Numbered from the stretch's first letter, positions 35,318 to 44,896 are shown. The stretch is 56,604 nt of DNA from DATFXM01 sp035315885 (GCA_035315885.1 DATFXM010000150.1:1-56604); one strand, 5' to 3'. Program-made: numbers and translations. The notes: generated by a model from the sequence alone, not told the origin.

Positions 35318-35734
35318 ATGGGAGAGAGAAAGTACAAACAGCGCGGCTACATGGAAGAAGAGCGTGAGCAGCGACCGAAGCCCGCAGTGCCGCCGAGAAA
35401 TGAAGTGCGATCACCTCGAATGCCTGCGTTTCGTGAGGTGACACGGTGTGCGCGTTGCGGGACTATGGTGAACATCGAGGTTGGAGGCATTGCCGAAGAT
35501 CAACAATGCCCGAAATGTCATAACGATCTGCACACGTGTAAGAACTGCGTGAGCTTCGATCCAGGCGCACGGTTTCAGTGCCGCAAGCCAATAACCGAGA
35601 GAATTCCTAAGAAAGACGAACGGAACACCTGCACACTCTTTGAGCCCCGCAAGACAATCGAGCGCGAGACTACTGCCGCTGCCTCACAAGTCAAAGACGC
35701 GCGCTCTGATTTCGACAAGCTTTTCAAGCCCTAA
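35318..35734 (+). CDS. Zinc-ribbon protein of unknown function
   Basis: A 138-residue soluble protein. Its N-terminal third is charged and Pro/Arg-rich. CARCG and CPKC form one zinc ribbon, and CKNC followed by a lone C in RFQCRKP and another in NTCTLFEP suggest a second metal site. The order (CxxC, CxxC, CxxC, C, C) is conserved in small proteins I associate with Acidobacteriota. The C-terminal ~30 residues are helical and end in DFDKLFKP. I do not recognise a function; nucleic-acid binding or Fe-S content are both possible. Confidence 0.75.
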   Translation: MGERKYKQRGYMEEEREQRPKPAVPPRNEVRSPRMPAFREVTRCARCGTMVNIEVGGIAEDQQCPKCHNDLHTCKNCVSFDPGARFQCRKPITERIPKKDERNTCTLFEPRKTIERETTAAASQVKDARSDFDKLFKP

Positions 35735-35807
35735 CAGGAAGGCGCTAAGCAGTACGCAGTTCGCTTCCTCATCGACAAGCATCTCTCTTGGACGAATGAA
35801 ACGACCC

Positions 35808-35936
35808 GCGAGGAATTCGTGTGTCTCGGGCTGTCAGGCGTCATTCTTGATCAACTCAAACTTCTATAAATATAAACAGACCCTGACGGATGGCGTCATT
35901 TCTTGATCAACTCACATTTCTATAAACAGAGCCCGC
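35808..35936. repeat. Tandem ~55-bp repeat with TATAAACAGA-type ends
   Basis: Two imperfect direct copies: GGCGTCATTCTTGATCAACT followed by CTTCTATAAATATAAACAGA, then GGCGTCATTTCTTGATCAACT-like sequence followed by ATTTCTATAAACAGAGCCC. The ATAAACAGAGCC end and the TGACGGA-GGCGT core recur in the element at 44897-45007. Confidence 0.75.
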
Positions 35937-35942
35937 CACAAC

Positions 35943-38900
35943 TTACATCAGCGCTTGGCGGAAGTCGTCTCGCACCTTGAACTGGCTTATCGCCGCATTG
36001 AGTTGCTCTGAGAGCGAGACCATGCCCGAGATTGTCCGCGTCGTCTCCTGCGCACCCGACGAGGTCTCGAGAGCGATGCTCGAAATCGTCTGCATTGCAG
36101 ACGCAACGTTTCGCGTCGTCTTAGCCTGCTCTTCAGAAGCCGCCGATATCTCCTCAATCAGCTCCGCTGACTGCCGCACCACAGTTGAGATGTTCTGGAG
36201 CGACTCGCGCGCCTCCTCCGCCAGCGAGGTGCCTTCCTTCACCTCGGACATCCCTTCTTCCATCGCCGCCAACGCTTCATTCGTTTCGCGCTGAATCGAT
36301 GTCACAAGCTTGCTGATGTCTTTCGTAGCGCGTGCTGAACCCTCCGCCAGCTTCCGAATCTCTTCGGCGACCACGCTGAATCCGAGACCGGCGTCGCCCG
36401 CATGGGCGGCCTGTATCGCCGCATTCACCGCCAGCAGGTTGGTCTGGGCGGCAATCCCGTTTATCAGATCGATGATCTCCGAGATCTCAGAACTTCTGCG
36501 CGCAAGGACCCGCATCTTTTCCGACGTCTCCTCGACCGCATTGTTTATTCGAAGCATCGCCTCAGACGTTTCACGAACCGATGCGTCCCCGTTGTCAGCC
36601 GTCGAAAGCGCGCGTCGCGCCGCTTCAACCGATGCTTCGGCGTTCTTTGACACCTGACTCATCGAAGCAGCCATCTCCTCGACGGCCGAAGAGGTAGTCG
36701 TGACCTCTCCAACTTGCCTATCGGACCCGATTGAAATCTGCTCGGATGCCGAGAGCACCTCCATCGCATTAGACGAGACCGACATCGCGATGCTCATGAC
36801 TTGAGTCAGAATGCCGCTGAAGTTGTCGAGCATTTTGTTCAACGAACAAGCGATTCGCCCCAGCGTGTCTTCGCCTTCCGCACCGCGCCTTGTCAGGTCG
36901 CCCTGCGAGACCGACGAGACCACTGTTAACAGTTCGGAGAGGCTCGCCTCGAGGGTGTCTTCCGCTTGCTTACGTTCGGTGATGTCCCGAGCGATGCCCA
37001 CTATGCTGGTCACTTCGCCGTTCTTGTTCTTGATCGGCGCCCGGGTCGACAGCATCCAGTGGATGATTCCGTCGGGAGAAGTCACGCGCTCTACCTTGCC
37101 GACGATCGGCTGGCCAAATCTCACGATCTGTTCGTCGGCGAGGCGGCTCTCTTCGGCATATTCATCGGGATAGAAGTCAAAGTCGCACTTGCCAACTGCC
37201 ATCTCCGGATCGGCAAGTCCGAGATACTGCGCCTTGGCTTTGTTGATTCGTGTAAACCTGCCCTGCGCGTCCTTGAAGTAGATAATCTCCGGGATATTGT
37301 CCATCAGCGAATGGAGCAGGTCTCGTTCGCGCGCAAGCGAATCCTCGGCGATCTTCGCCTCAGTCACATCCCAAAAGATTCCCTGAGTACCGGCAATTGC
37401 TCCACGCGAGTCATATCGAGGCGATTTGACTACGTGAACAAACCTGCGCTTGTTGTCCGCGCTCACGTTCTCTTCAACCACGTCCAGAACTTCGCCTGAA
37501 AGCGCACGACGATCATCATCGCGATACTTATCGGCGAGGTGTCGCGGGAACAGATCGTAGTCCGTCTTTCCGATGAGCTCTTCGAGCGTCATCCCCACCG
37601 TTTCACAGAACCGCTTGTTGCCAAAAGTAAGCGCGCCCTGAAAATCCTTGCAAAAAACATTCTGAGGCAGGCTGTTCACCAGCGAATCGAATAACGCCTG
37701 AGACTCGCGCAACGCGTCTTCCGCCATCTTTCGCTCGGTGACGTCTTCGATGGTTCCTTCGTAGAAAGCAATCTGCCCGTCGGGTCCCTTGATAGCACGG
37801 GCGTTCTCGCGAATGAACAGCGCACTTCCGTCACGTCTGGTGAACTGCACATCCAGACCGCGAACCTCGCCCTGAGTCTCCATCAACTCTCTGAAGCGAT
37901 CGCGCTGGTATCTACGTTTGTTAACCGGCGACTCGAGATTCTCCTGCGAGAACTCGCCAAACGACTCATACCCGAGAAGTTTCAAAAGCGTCGGATTAGC
38001 CATCACCACACTGCCATCGGGTGTCGTCCGGTAAACTCCTACCGAAGCGTTGTCGAACAGGTTCCGGTACCGCTGTTCGCTTTCGCGCCGCGCTTCTTCG
38101 GCCCGCTTACGCTCGCTGACATCGTCGAAGAAGATCGTCGTCCCGCCTTCGAATGGGAAGAGTCTGGTTTCAAAGACCTCGTGTGCCGTGTCGCCGCGTG
38201 CATTGAGGTGCAGTTCACCGAGCGTTTGTCCCTCTCCCGATTCGCGCGACGCCTCAATCGAGTTTGGCAGAGCTGTGTGTCGCAGGTCCGGGAAAACGTC
38301 CAGCAGTTTCTTTCCAAGAACTTCTGCTCGTGATTTGTTCCAGTTCTCTTCGGCGGCCTTGTTCCACAATTCGACCCGATCGTCCGGACCGATCACGCAC
38401 ATGCCTTCGTTGATCGATTCGATCACTTCGCGCATCCGCGATTCTGAGCGCTGGACCGTACCCAGCATCGCGCTCCGCTGGACCATTCGAGCGGCAATGA
38501 CTGAAACAAGCTGTGTCAGCCCGAGAATAATCATCAGCTTGAGCAGCGAATGGTTGTACGAGTTTTCGACCTGCACGAGCTTGGTCACGGCCTGATTCTT
38601 ATGAAACTCTTTCATTCGCTGGAGGTCTTCTCGAACTCGATCAAATGCGGGAACGCCTGCGTTCAGGTCCTGGTCGATTGCCACCTTTGAATTGCCTTCA
38701 AGGATCATTGCCATCACTTGATAGCGAATCTTGAGGTAGCTGCTCCAATCAGCATCGAGCTGATCGCCCGACTTTCTCTCCGCCGGTGCATGATCCAGAA
38801 GCTGATGCTGGTGCAGCAGCTCGGACACCTTTTCATCCGCAACGCGCGCAGCGTCGGCGTATTCGACTTGTTTGTCGGCATCGGAGGTTGTCAGCGCGTA

Positions 38901-39131
38901 GAGCATCGTGCGCCGCGCTTCCTGCGTCTGATACTGAAGCTCGCCTATAACGTCCAGACCGCTTACGGATTCGCCGTAGGTCTGGCGGACCTCGCGGTTG
39001 GCCTGTCCGAGGTCATTGACCACGATTGCCCCCACGCCTATGACTACGAGCCCTATGAGAACAAATGCTAGTGTGAAGCTATGTCTGCGGTAGAAAGCTG
39101 CGAGGGCGCCTGGCAGTTCGGCTTTGAACAT
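35943..39131 (-). CDS. Methyl-accepting chemotaxis protein with four PAS domains
   Basis: A 1062-residue chemoreceptor. Membrane helix 1 (~19-39) and helix 2 (~205-230, LMIILGLTQLVSVIAARM) frame a four-helix periplasmic sensor domain. Four PAS domains follow, beginning near RMREVIESINEG, RYRNLFDNASVG, LFDSLVNSLPQN and LLHSLMDNIPEI, the last two followed by PAC segments. Then come a HAMP-like VSQGDLTRRGAEGED and a methyl-accepting signalling domain with the hairpin tip IAAQTNLLAVNAAIQAA. ATG 39131 after AAGGAG is chosen; the longer frame would overlap the next gene. It should report to CheA, but no che genes are in the window. It follows a PstS-like protein and a porin on the same strand. Confidence 0.9.
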   Translation of the reverse strand: MFKAELPGALAAFYRRHSFTLAFVLIGLVVIGVGAIVVNDLGQANREVRQTYGESVSGLDVIGELQYQTQEARRTMLYALTTSDADKQVEYADAARVADEKVSELLHQHQLLDHAPAERKSGDQLDADWSSYLKIRYQVMAMILEGNSKVAIDQDLNAGVPAFDRVREDLQRMKEFHKNQAVTKLVQVENSYNHSLLKLMIILGLTQLVSVIAARMVQRSAMLGTVQRSESRMREVIESINEGMCVIGPDDRVELWNKAAEENWNKSRAEVLGKKLLDVFPDLRHTALPNSIEASRESGEGQTLGELHLNARGDTAHEVFETRLFPFEGGTTIFFDDVSERKRAEEARRESEQRYRNLFDNASVGVYRTTPDGSVVMANPTLLKLLGYESFGEFSQENLESPVNKRRYQRDRFRELMETQGEVRGLDVQFTRRDGSALFIRENARAIKGPDGQIAFYEGTIEDVTERKMAEDALRESQALFDSLVNSLPQNVFCKDFQGALTFGNKRFCETVGMTLEELIGKTDYDLFPRHLADKYRDDDRRALSGEVLDVVEENVSADNKRRFVHVVKSPRYDSRGAIAGTQGIFWDVTEAKIAEDSLARERDLLHSLMDNIPEIIYFKDAQGRFTRINKAKAQYLGLADPEMAVGKCDFDFYPDEYAEESRLADEQIVRFGQPIVGKVERVTSPDGIIHWMLSTRAPIKNKNGEVTSIVGIARDITERKQAEDTLEASLSELLTVVSSVSQGDLTRRGAEGEDTLGRIACSLNKMLDNFSGILTQVMSIAMSVSSNAMEVLSASEQISIGSDRQVGEVTTTSSAVEEMAASMSQVSKNAEASVEAARRALSTADNGDASVRETSEAMLRINNAVEETSEKMRVLARRSSEISEIIDLINGIAAQTNLLAVNAAIQAAHAGDAGLGFSVVAEEIRKLAEGSARATKDISKLVTSIQRETNEALAAMEEGMSEVKEGTSLAEEARESLQNISTVVRQSAELIEEISAASEEQAKTTRNVASAMQTISSIALETSSGAQETTRTISGMVSLSEQLNAAISQFKVRDDFRQALM

Positions 39132-39165
39132 ATCACCCGCTCCTTGATCGGGCTTTTTTTCGTAC

Positions 39166-39714
39166 TCAGTGTCCAGCGATTCTGAATTTGTAGGCACTGT
39201 CTCTTGCCGTGAGTCCGTCGATTCGTATTGCCTTGACGTTATCATCCAGGTCCGAGAGCCTTACGTAGCCCACCGCACCCGGCACGTTAAATATGAATCT
39301 GCGCACGCCCGACGAAGACGCGAGTTGTTTTGGGGGAGCAAGAGACTGACCCGAAAACGAGGCGTGCAGAAAATAACGGCTGAAGTCCGACTCACTCATT
39401 CGGTAGATAAGCTGCAGCGCCGCGGCACGCTCCGGAGTCGGGTCCCGCATGACCACAGTGATTTTCTGTCCGTTCGGCCAGTTACCTCGTTGACCGATGA
39501 AGATGTTGCGCAGCTCACTGGACGTGACATTGTCAATGGCGTTCGCCTTGTTGACCACGATCACAAGCGGCTCATCCACCAGTGTTGAGCCGCTGCGAAA
39601 CAACGAGGCAGAAGCCTCATTGATGATCAGCGGTTGGCTTGCTTGGCTCGTAAGAGCGGGGCTGGCAAGTGCCAGCGCAAGGAAAATCGCCTGAGCAACA
39701 GGTCTGATTTTCAT
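39166..39714 (-). CDS. Small PstS-like phosphate-type substrate-binding protein
   Basis: A 182-residue exported protein with a signal peptide (AIFLALALASPALTSQA). It has the pattern of short PstS-like binding proteins: LVIVVNKANAIDNVTSSELRNIFIGQRGNWPNG, then MRDPTPERAAALQLIYRMS, and VPGAVGYVRLSDLD. These are about half the size of true PstS. No ABC permease or ATPase genes are present. It lies 34 bases upstream of the chemoreceptor and 11 bases downstream of a porin, suggesting it delivers ligand information to the receptor, not a transporter. Phosphate as ligand is an inference from the family. Confidence 0.8.
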   Translation of the reverse strand: MKIRPVAQAIFLALALASPALTSQASQPLIINEASASLFRSGSTLVDEPLVIVVNKANAIDNVTSSELRNIFIGQRGNWPNGQKITVVMRDPTPERAAALQLIYRMSESDFSRYFLHASFSGQSLAPPKQLASSSGVRRFIFNVPGAVGYVRLSDLDDNVKAIRIDGLTARDSAYKFRIAGH

Positions 39715-39725
39715 TGGTTTCTCCT

Positions 39726-41006
39726 TTAGAACGTGAACGCCATTTGCACCGTGACGCCGTTGACAGGGTCCAGCCTGCGACGCAGCGTGCGATCATACTG
39801 CGCCTTGAACGCCACAAACTCGCTCAGGTCAAAACGCAAACCAACTGACGGCCCGTTCTGACGGCCAGCGTCTCCAATTACCGGATCACTGTCGGGAACA
39901 TTCACGTACTGATAGCGAAAGTACGGTCTGGCTTTTCCGAATTTCCGCGAAGCCTGAGTGTAAAAGGCGGCGGTGTTTATCGTCTGGCCCAGCCCTCGCA
40001 GCGTATGACTGACGAGCATTCCCTCGTTGAGCAGCTCCAGCGCGTTGTTCTGATACACCACGTGTGCGGCGAATATTTTTTCGTGGATGTTAGGCATCCC
40101 GTTCGGAGTCAGGTTGTCGTTGTAGTAGGAAAAACCGGCTTGCAATCCCTGTAACCAATCGGGTCTGGCGATGAGGCCAAGGTTGAACGATTTGCCGTTG
40201 TTCTCGTCCACCACGTTCTGCACCGGCTCGTCCAGCCTGGACCTCGCCGCGCGTCCGTTTCCGATCTCCGCAACGTACCCAAGACCGAGCTTTCCGGAAG
40301 GTATCCTCCCATTCATCGAAACGCCGACGTTGTGAATAGGTAGAATTCCGCCTTCGTCTTCGAACGCGAACAGGAACGGCCGGCCGGTTGTGGTCTGGAA
40401 CCAAGTGCCATGGTGATAGGCAGTGTTGTAGTAGCCGATCGCAGTGTGATAACGCCCGACCGCCACGTTGAAGTAGTCGTTCTTTGAGTATTGCAACAAC
40501 AGGCGCTCGATCTCGAACCCGAACTCGTTTCGCTCGTTTGCCTCCAGCACAAGCTCGCCAAGGACGCTGAACGAATCGGAAATTCGAGACGTCATGAACA
40601 AATCAAGCTGTCCAAGCGCAAAAGAGTTCGTTTCACCTTTTGCGTTGGTAGCGTGATAGCTTATGTCCGAAAAACCTCGGAGCTGGAGGCTTGGAGACCC
40701 ACCATGAGACATCGAGCTGTCATGTCCGGTCTGGGTGGAAGGGGTCGATGAGGTGTCCGCGGCTGCCGGAGCCTCGTCGCTCCTTGGCTCGGAGGGAGAG
40801 GCGGTCGCGGACCGCTTCGACTCCAGTTCCCGCACTCGACTTTCCAGTTCTTCGACCCGCTTCAGGAGCTGCTTGATCGTCTCCTGGTCGTCGCGAGAGC
40901 TACTGCTCAACTGCTGGGATAGCGACGGACTCGTCGCGCTGATCAACAGGAGCAAGAACAAGCTCGCGCGTACTACAATCCCTGTCCTCGATTTGCCTGA
41001 TCGCAT
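39726..41006 (-). CDS. Outer-membrane porin with coiled-coil N-terminus
   Basis: A 426-residue protein with signal peptide (VVRASLFLLLLISATSPSLSQ). A coiled coil (ETIKQLLKRVEELESRVREL, about 42-61) and a Ser/Thr/Pro-rich linker precede a beta-barrel that ends in VTVQMAFTF with the terminal phenylalanine. The coiled coil is typical of trimeric porins that tether to the cell wall. ATG 41006 follows GGAGTG. It starts a three-gene minus-strand unit with the PstS-like protein and the chemoreceptor, so the porin probably admits the ligand sensed by that unit. Confidence 0.85.
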   Translation of the reverse strand: MRSGKSRTGIVVRASLFLLLLISATSPSLSQQLSSSSRDDQETIKQLLKRVEELESRVRELESKRSATASPSEPRSDEAPAAADTSSTPSTQTGHDSSMSHGGSPSLQLRGFSDISYHATNAKGETNSFALGQLDLFMTSRISDSFSVLGELVLEANERNEFGFEIERLLLQYSKNDYFNVAVGRYHTAIGYYNTAYHHGTWFQTTTGRPFLFAFEDEGGILPIHNVGVSMNGRIPSGKLGLGYVAEIGNGRAARSRLDEPVQNVVDENNGKSFNLGLIARPDWLQGLQAGFSYYNDNLTPNGMPNIHEKIFAAHVVYQNNALELLNEGMLVSHTLRGLGQTINTAAFYTQASRKFGKARPYFRYQYVNVPDSDPVIGDAGRQNGPSVGLRFDLSEFVAFKAQYDRTLRRRLDPVNGVTVQMAFTF

Positions 41007-41194
41007 TTTTGCACTCCGATGGAAGACGTTAGTCGTCACCGAGGGTCATGACACACTTTCAAAGACGTCGAGGGCAGGGGGTCGTGCTTGCCGGTCAAGA
41101 TTGCAGCCGAGCAATACACAAATTTCGTGGGGACCTGGCGGTAGGGGTGTTCGTTTAGGAACCGATCCGCCCTGAGTAAGCACAGATATCGCTC

Positions 41195-41222
41195 ATTATC
41201 GCCCTAAAATGAATAAGGTCAA
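41195..41222 (-). promoter_or_regulatory. Predicted promoter of the porin/PstS-like/MCP unit
   Basis: On the minus strand, TTGACC (41222-41217) and GATAAT (41200-41195) are 16 bases apart, about 190 bases before the porin start. The rest of the 332-base gap 41007-41338 shows no coding frame, repeat family or RNA gene that I can support. Confidence 0.45.
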
Positions 41223-41338
41223 CAGTTTTGTTCTCGGGGGGTTATACGCCTTCGTGCCCGTCTGGCGCGAAGCATTAGCCGAGCTTTGGCGGGGTCTCTG
41301 GGCGGGGAAGTCTGTGTAACCGCGTGGCGGAGGGTACC

Positions 41339-42178
41339 TCAGCCGGATCGTGGCAGGAACCGGCGAATGCCGAATCTGTACACTCCAGCACCCAACAAGG
41401 CCCCTGTTATGGGCCCAAGAATGTACAACCACCATTCATTTCCGCGAGGGCCTGGAAAAGCAATCCGTCCGAAGCCGATCACGTAGCCAAATAGTCTGGG
41501 GCCGAGGTCGCGGGCGGGGTTGATAGCATCCATCGTCAACTGACCTACAAGGCCGACGCTCACCGCCACGGTGAGGCCGATGAACAGAGGTCCCAGTCCC
41601 GACTCCGGCAGCGCCGAGCTTCCGGGCTCGGTCAAAGCGAAGATCATCATCAACAAGAACCCCGTGGCGAGCGCCTCGACGAAGAACGCGCCTCCGGTGC
41701 TCAAGGTGGCCCATGCGCTTCCGTCTACGCCGATGCTGCCCGGACCCGGGTAGAAACAGGAGAACACCGCCATCAGCTTCTGACTGCCGGGCGACCCGAC
41801 TTCCACTCCGAGTTTCTCGATTGCACGCGGCCAATAACCCGACCACATCGCGTAGACCGCGGCCGCCCCGGCGAATGCGCCCGCTATTTGGCTGATAATG
41901 AAAGGCAGGATCTTGCGGACGTGAAAGCCGCGGAAAGCGGCCATAGCAATAGTAACCGCCGGGTTGAAGTGCGCTCCCGAGACTGGGGCAGCTACATAGA
42001 TGGCGAGCATCACGCCAATGCCCCACATCATTGCGACGCCCCAGCCGTCCAGAACTCCGGTCATCACCGCCGTGGCCACGGCGCCGTCGCCAACCAGAAT
42101 CACTATGAATGTGCCCAAAAACTCAGCAACACATTGAGCGGGCAATGCGGGTTCTAAGGCGGTGGTATGTTCAGGCAT
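41339..42178 (-). CDS. MIP-family channel, glycerol facilitator type
   Basis: A 279-residue channel of six helices and two half-helices. The first NPA is in HFNPAVT (71-77) and the second in AINPARDLGPR (218-228). The aspartate after NPAR (D224) marks the aquaglyceroporin branch (GlpF) as opposed to water-only aquaporins. An insertion at ~130-160 (FYPGPGSIGVDGSAWATLSTG) is usual for GlpF-like proteins. Glycerol or other small polyol uptake is likely. No glycerol kinase gene is adjacent. The start has no strong ribosome site and could be elsewhere by a few codons. Confidence 0.9.
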   Translation of the reverse strand: MPEHTTALEPALPAQCVAEFLGTFIVILVGDGAVATAVMTGVLDGWGVAMMWGIGVMLAIYVAAPVSGAHFNPAVTIAMAAFRGFHVRKILPFIISQIAGAFAGAAAVYAMWSGYWPRAIEKLGVEVGSPGSQKLMAVFSCFYPGPGSIGVDGSAWATLSTGGAFFVEALATGFLLMMIFALTEPGSSALPESGLGPLFIGLTVAVSVGLVGQLTMDAINPARDLGPRLFGYVIGFGRIAFPGPRGNEWWLYILGPITGALLGAGVYRFGIRRFLPRSG

Positions 42179-42282
42179 TGGGAAAAGCAGCAGGCAGGTA
42201 TGCAGCAGGCATTTGCGAGCTACGTGTTGCCTCCTGTTCTCCTTGCCTTCTGAGTAGTGAGCCCCTCTCGATCCGTTTCACG

Positions 42283-42338
42283 TCGTCTGCCTACTCCATA
42301 CTGCCTACTACATACTGCCTACTACATACGGCCTACTT
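42283..42338. repeat. CTGCCTACTACATA 14-mer (double heptamer) repeat
   Basis: Units CTGCCTACTCCATA, CTGCCTACTACATA, CTGCCTACTACATA and CGGCCTACTTTTTG run in tandem between the facilitator and peroxidase-fusion genes. The period is 14, two related heptamers. Confidence 0.85.
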
Positions 42339-42345
42339 TTTGAGT

Positions 42346-44685
42346 TCACAGCGTGCTTGTGAATTGCAGAATCCGCCAGTAGGCGCGGCGTGCAAATGTT
42401 GGCCAGCTCGCGCTGATGATCGGCGTCGCACGCGTGGCGTTTTTCTCGCTCCAGCGGTTGGACCACCCCGTCAGATCCCAAACCAGGTCCGCTCCCTTCA
42501 GTCCGGCCCTGGCCATCACACCGGCCGGATTGTGTCCATTCTCCGAGTAGGTGTTGTCGTGTATGTAGGTGTTCTCCGGCGTTGGACCAACATCGAATGC
42601 GGTGCCCTCCGGAAATGCCACGTTGAGGCTGAAGACCCCGACACCGTAGCAGTCGTTGCCCCGTATCTCGTTACCGGTGACTTCGGTGTTGTCGGCAGCC
42701 ATCACAAGCACTCCAGTCCCTGGCGGTACGTTGGACACAATCGCATTCGGATTGCCAAAGTTCGCGTGATTGTTGTCGATCACTCGATTGTTGCGGACAA
42801 TGCAGTCGCGACCGGCCTTCGATGGATTGTTGGGAAGTATGAACACCAGAATTCCGCCGGTATTGTTGTGAACGTAGTTATTCTCAACCACCGCGTTGAT
42901 CGAATTCTCGATCTCGATACCGGTCACGTTGTCGTGTGCTTCGCAATTTCGAACCGCTATATCGCGGGACTGTCCAACATACAAAGCCGCATCTGCAATG
43001 CCCGTAGCCACGCAGTTCTCGATGGTGACACCCGTACAGCTAACCGGATAGACGCCATACAAACCTGTATCGTCAATTCTCAAGTCGGTAAACCGTACGT
43101 TGCGAGCGTTGTGAACTACCACGCCGTTAGCGATGTAGTGACGGACGTCGAAGCCTTCAATTACAAAGTTGCTTCCGGTCGCAAGCACCGCATCCGACAG
43201 CTTCTTCTCACCTTCCAGCACCGGTCGAGCGCCGTCAGCACCCTTGATCCCTCGCAACGTTATGTTGTCGAGATCAATATGTATTTCTTCCTTGTAAACG
43301 CCGGGCTCTACCTGAATCGTGTCACCCGGTAGGGCCTTGTCAACCGAGGCCTGAATCGATTCGCCACTTTTCACCGTAACCGTCTGAGGAGCACGAGCAG
43401 TTACTTCCTCTTTGAGCGCACCGGTGTTGAATTTCGCGACAAGCGAGCGCCCCGGGTTTTGCAAATGCTGCACGACCGGCAATCCCGAAGGAACTTTTTC
43501 CGGGAACGAAGGCAGATTGGATTCGTCTACAAGCGAGTACAGGAAGGCGATCAGATCGCTCTTCTCCTGCAGGCTTATCGTATAAGAGTGGATCTTGTCG
43601 TCTACCTTCGGCTCTTTGAACCCAACACCTGGTCCGCCACCGGCCGCATAAAAATCGAGAACCTCCTCGAGCGTCTTGAATCGCCCGTTGTGCATGTAAG
43701 GGGCGTTCAACACCACGTTGCGAAGCGTAGGCACCTTGAAGGCATACTTGTTGCCTTCCCCCTTGGTGACATCGAACCTGCCGTAGTCATGTTCCTGACC
43801 TTCAACTTCCGGAACTCCAATGATCTTGAAGTCGCGGTTGGCAAAAGTTGGTATACCGTGACACTCAAAGCAACGTGTCCGCCCGGACCTGAACAGGTTG
43901 AAGCCGCGCTTTTGTTCCGGCGTCAGCGCATTCACATTGCCGGCGACGAAGTGATCGAATGGAGAATTGTTCGCGGTGAGCGTGCGTTCAAACGATGCTA
44001 TGGCCTTCAGGACATTGTCCATCGTGACTCCAGAGCCGCCGCTTCCTTGAAACGCCGCATCGAACCTGTTCGCGTATTCCGGGATGGCCTTCAACTCGGT
44101 CACCAAAGTTTCCGGATTCTCGTTCATTTCGATATCGCTGGTAATCGGTCCGCGAGCCTGCTCCTCCAGATCAGGTGCGCGGCCGTCCCAGAACTGCATG
44201 TGGTTATAGGTTGCATTCCACAGGCTCGGCGCGCCGCGCTTTACGACTGATCCTCCGTTTCGCTCGGGGCCGAGGCCCTTGCCGCCCTTGCCCATGGAGA
44301 ATCCGCGGCCGTCGCCAAAGCCGAGGTCAGGATGGTGACAGTGAGCGCATGAAATGTCATTTGCTCCCGACAGGATCGGGTCAAAGAACAACAACCGGCC
44401 CAACTCAACGCGAGGGTCGTTCTTATTTACAGGGAGCGGATTGTCTGCGCGAAGGACCATTGCCGGGAAGTTGCGATGGAGTCCACCGTCTCCGACAGCG
44501 CCTGCCGTTTTTTCGTCGCCGGAGAAGTCGGCCTTTGCCGGCCAGGTGCCGAGGGCTACGATGCCTGCGGCAAGCAGGATTGCCAGGAGGAGCAGCAATC
44601 GCGGCCACCTGCGGCTGCCTGTTCTAGACCATGATTCGGGTATGGCGCCGTTGACTTCAACGCGTTTTGGAGAAGCGGCAGTCAT
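42346..44685 (-). CDS. Di-haem cytochrome c peroxidase fused to parallel beta-helix domain
   Basis: A 779-residue protein with an N-terminal membrane anchor or signal (LLLLLAILLAAGIVALGTW, ~30-48). Residues ~75-390 are a MauG/CcpA-type peroxidase with haem motifs CAHCH (113-117) and CFECH (272-276) and the usual SLWNATYNHMQFWDGRA and TLRNVVLNAPYMHNGRFKTLEEVL segments. From ~434 a right-handed beta-helix follows, with the NosD-like opening TVTVKSGESIQASVDKALPGDTI and PbH1 turns such as NVTGIEIENSINAVVENNYV and NTEVTGNEIRGN, to about 700. The two domains form one unbroken frame. Periplasmic peroxide reduction is expected of the first; the second may bind a polysaccharide or a partner. Confidence 0.88.
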   Translation of the reverse strand: MTAASPKRVEVNGAIPESWSRTGSRRWPRLLLLLAILLAAGIVALGTWPAKADFSGDEKTAGAVGDGGLHRNFPAMVLRADNPLPVNKNDPRVELGRLLFFDPILSGANDISCAHCHHPDLGFGDGRGFSMGKGGKGLGPERNGGSVVKRGAPSLWNATYNHMQFWDGRAPDLEEQARGPITSDIEMNENPETLVTELKAIPEYANRFDAAFQGSGGSGVTMDNVLKAIASFERTLTANNSPFDHFVAGNVNALTPEQKRGFNLFRSGRTRCFECHGIPTFANRDFKIIGVPEVEGQEHDYGRFDVTKGEGNKYAFKVPTLRNVVLNAPYMHNGRFKTLEEVLDFYAAGGGPGVGFKEPKVDDKIHSYTISLQEKSDLIAFLYSLVDESNLPSFPEKVPSGLPVVQHLQNPGRSLVAKFNTGALKEEVTARAPQTVTVKSGESIQASVDKALPGDTIQVEPGVYKEEIHIDLDNITLRGIKGADGARPVLEGEKKLSDAVLATGSNFVIEGFDVRHYIANGVVVHNARNVRFTDLRIDDTGLYGVYPVSCTGVTIENCVATGIADAALYVGQSRDIAVRNCEAHDNVTGIEIENSINAVVENNYVHNNTGGILVFILPNNPSKAGRDCIVRNNRVIDNNHANFGNPNAIVSNVPPGTGVLVMAADNTEVTGNEIRGNDCYGVGVFSLNVAFPEGTAFDVGPTPENTYIHDNTYSENGHNPAGVMARAGLKGADLVWDLTGWSNRWSEKNATRATPIISASWPTFARRAYWRILQFTSTL

Positions 44686-44777
44686 GCTTGGACCCTCCTT
44701 GATCTGTTGGTTGAGAGCGAACCCGAAAAAGCTGGAAAAGCGAAAGGATTATATTTTAACGGAGCTTGATGTCAAAG

Positions 44778-44830
44778 ATGAGTGCTGAGTCCTGAGTCCT
44801 GACTGCTGAGTCCTGAGTGTTGAGTTTTGA
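44778..44830. repeat. CTGAGTC heptamer repeats
   Basis: About six tandem GAGTGCT/GAGTCCT heptamers (GAGTGCTGAGTCCTGAGTCC and on to GAGTGTTGAGTT). Together with the terminal-repeat element downstream they account for most of the 324-base gap. Confidence 0.85.
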
Positions 44831-44896
44831 GATCCGGACCTTGCCAATGTTCGCCCACCGTCACGTACGGAAGCATTTCTGATTCAATCGCGTGCG

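Noticed and set aside
42346..44685. Reading the peroxidase and beta-helix as two genes with a frameshift between
   Set aside because: The frame is continuous through the join at residues ~395-434, with no stop, no internal ribosome site followed by a start, and a plausible linker.
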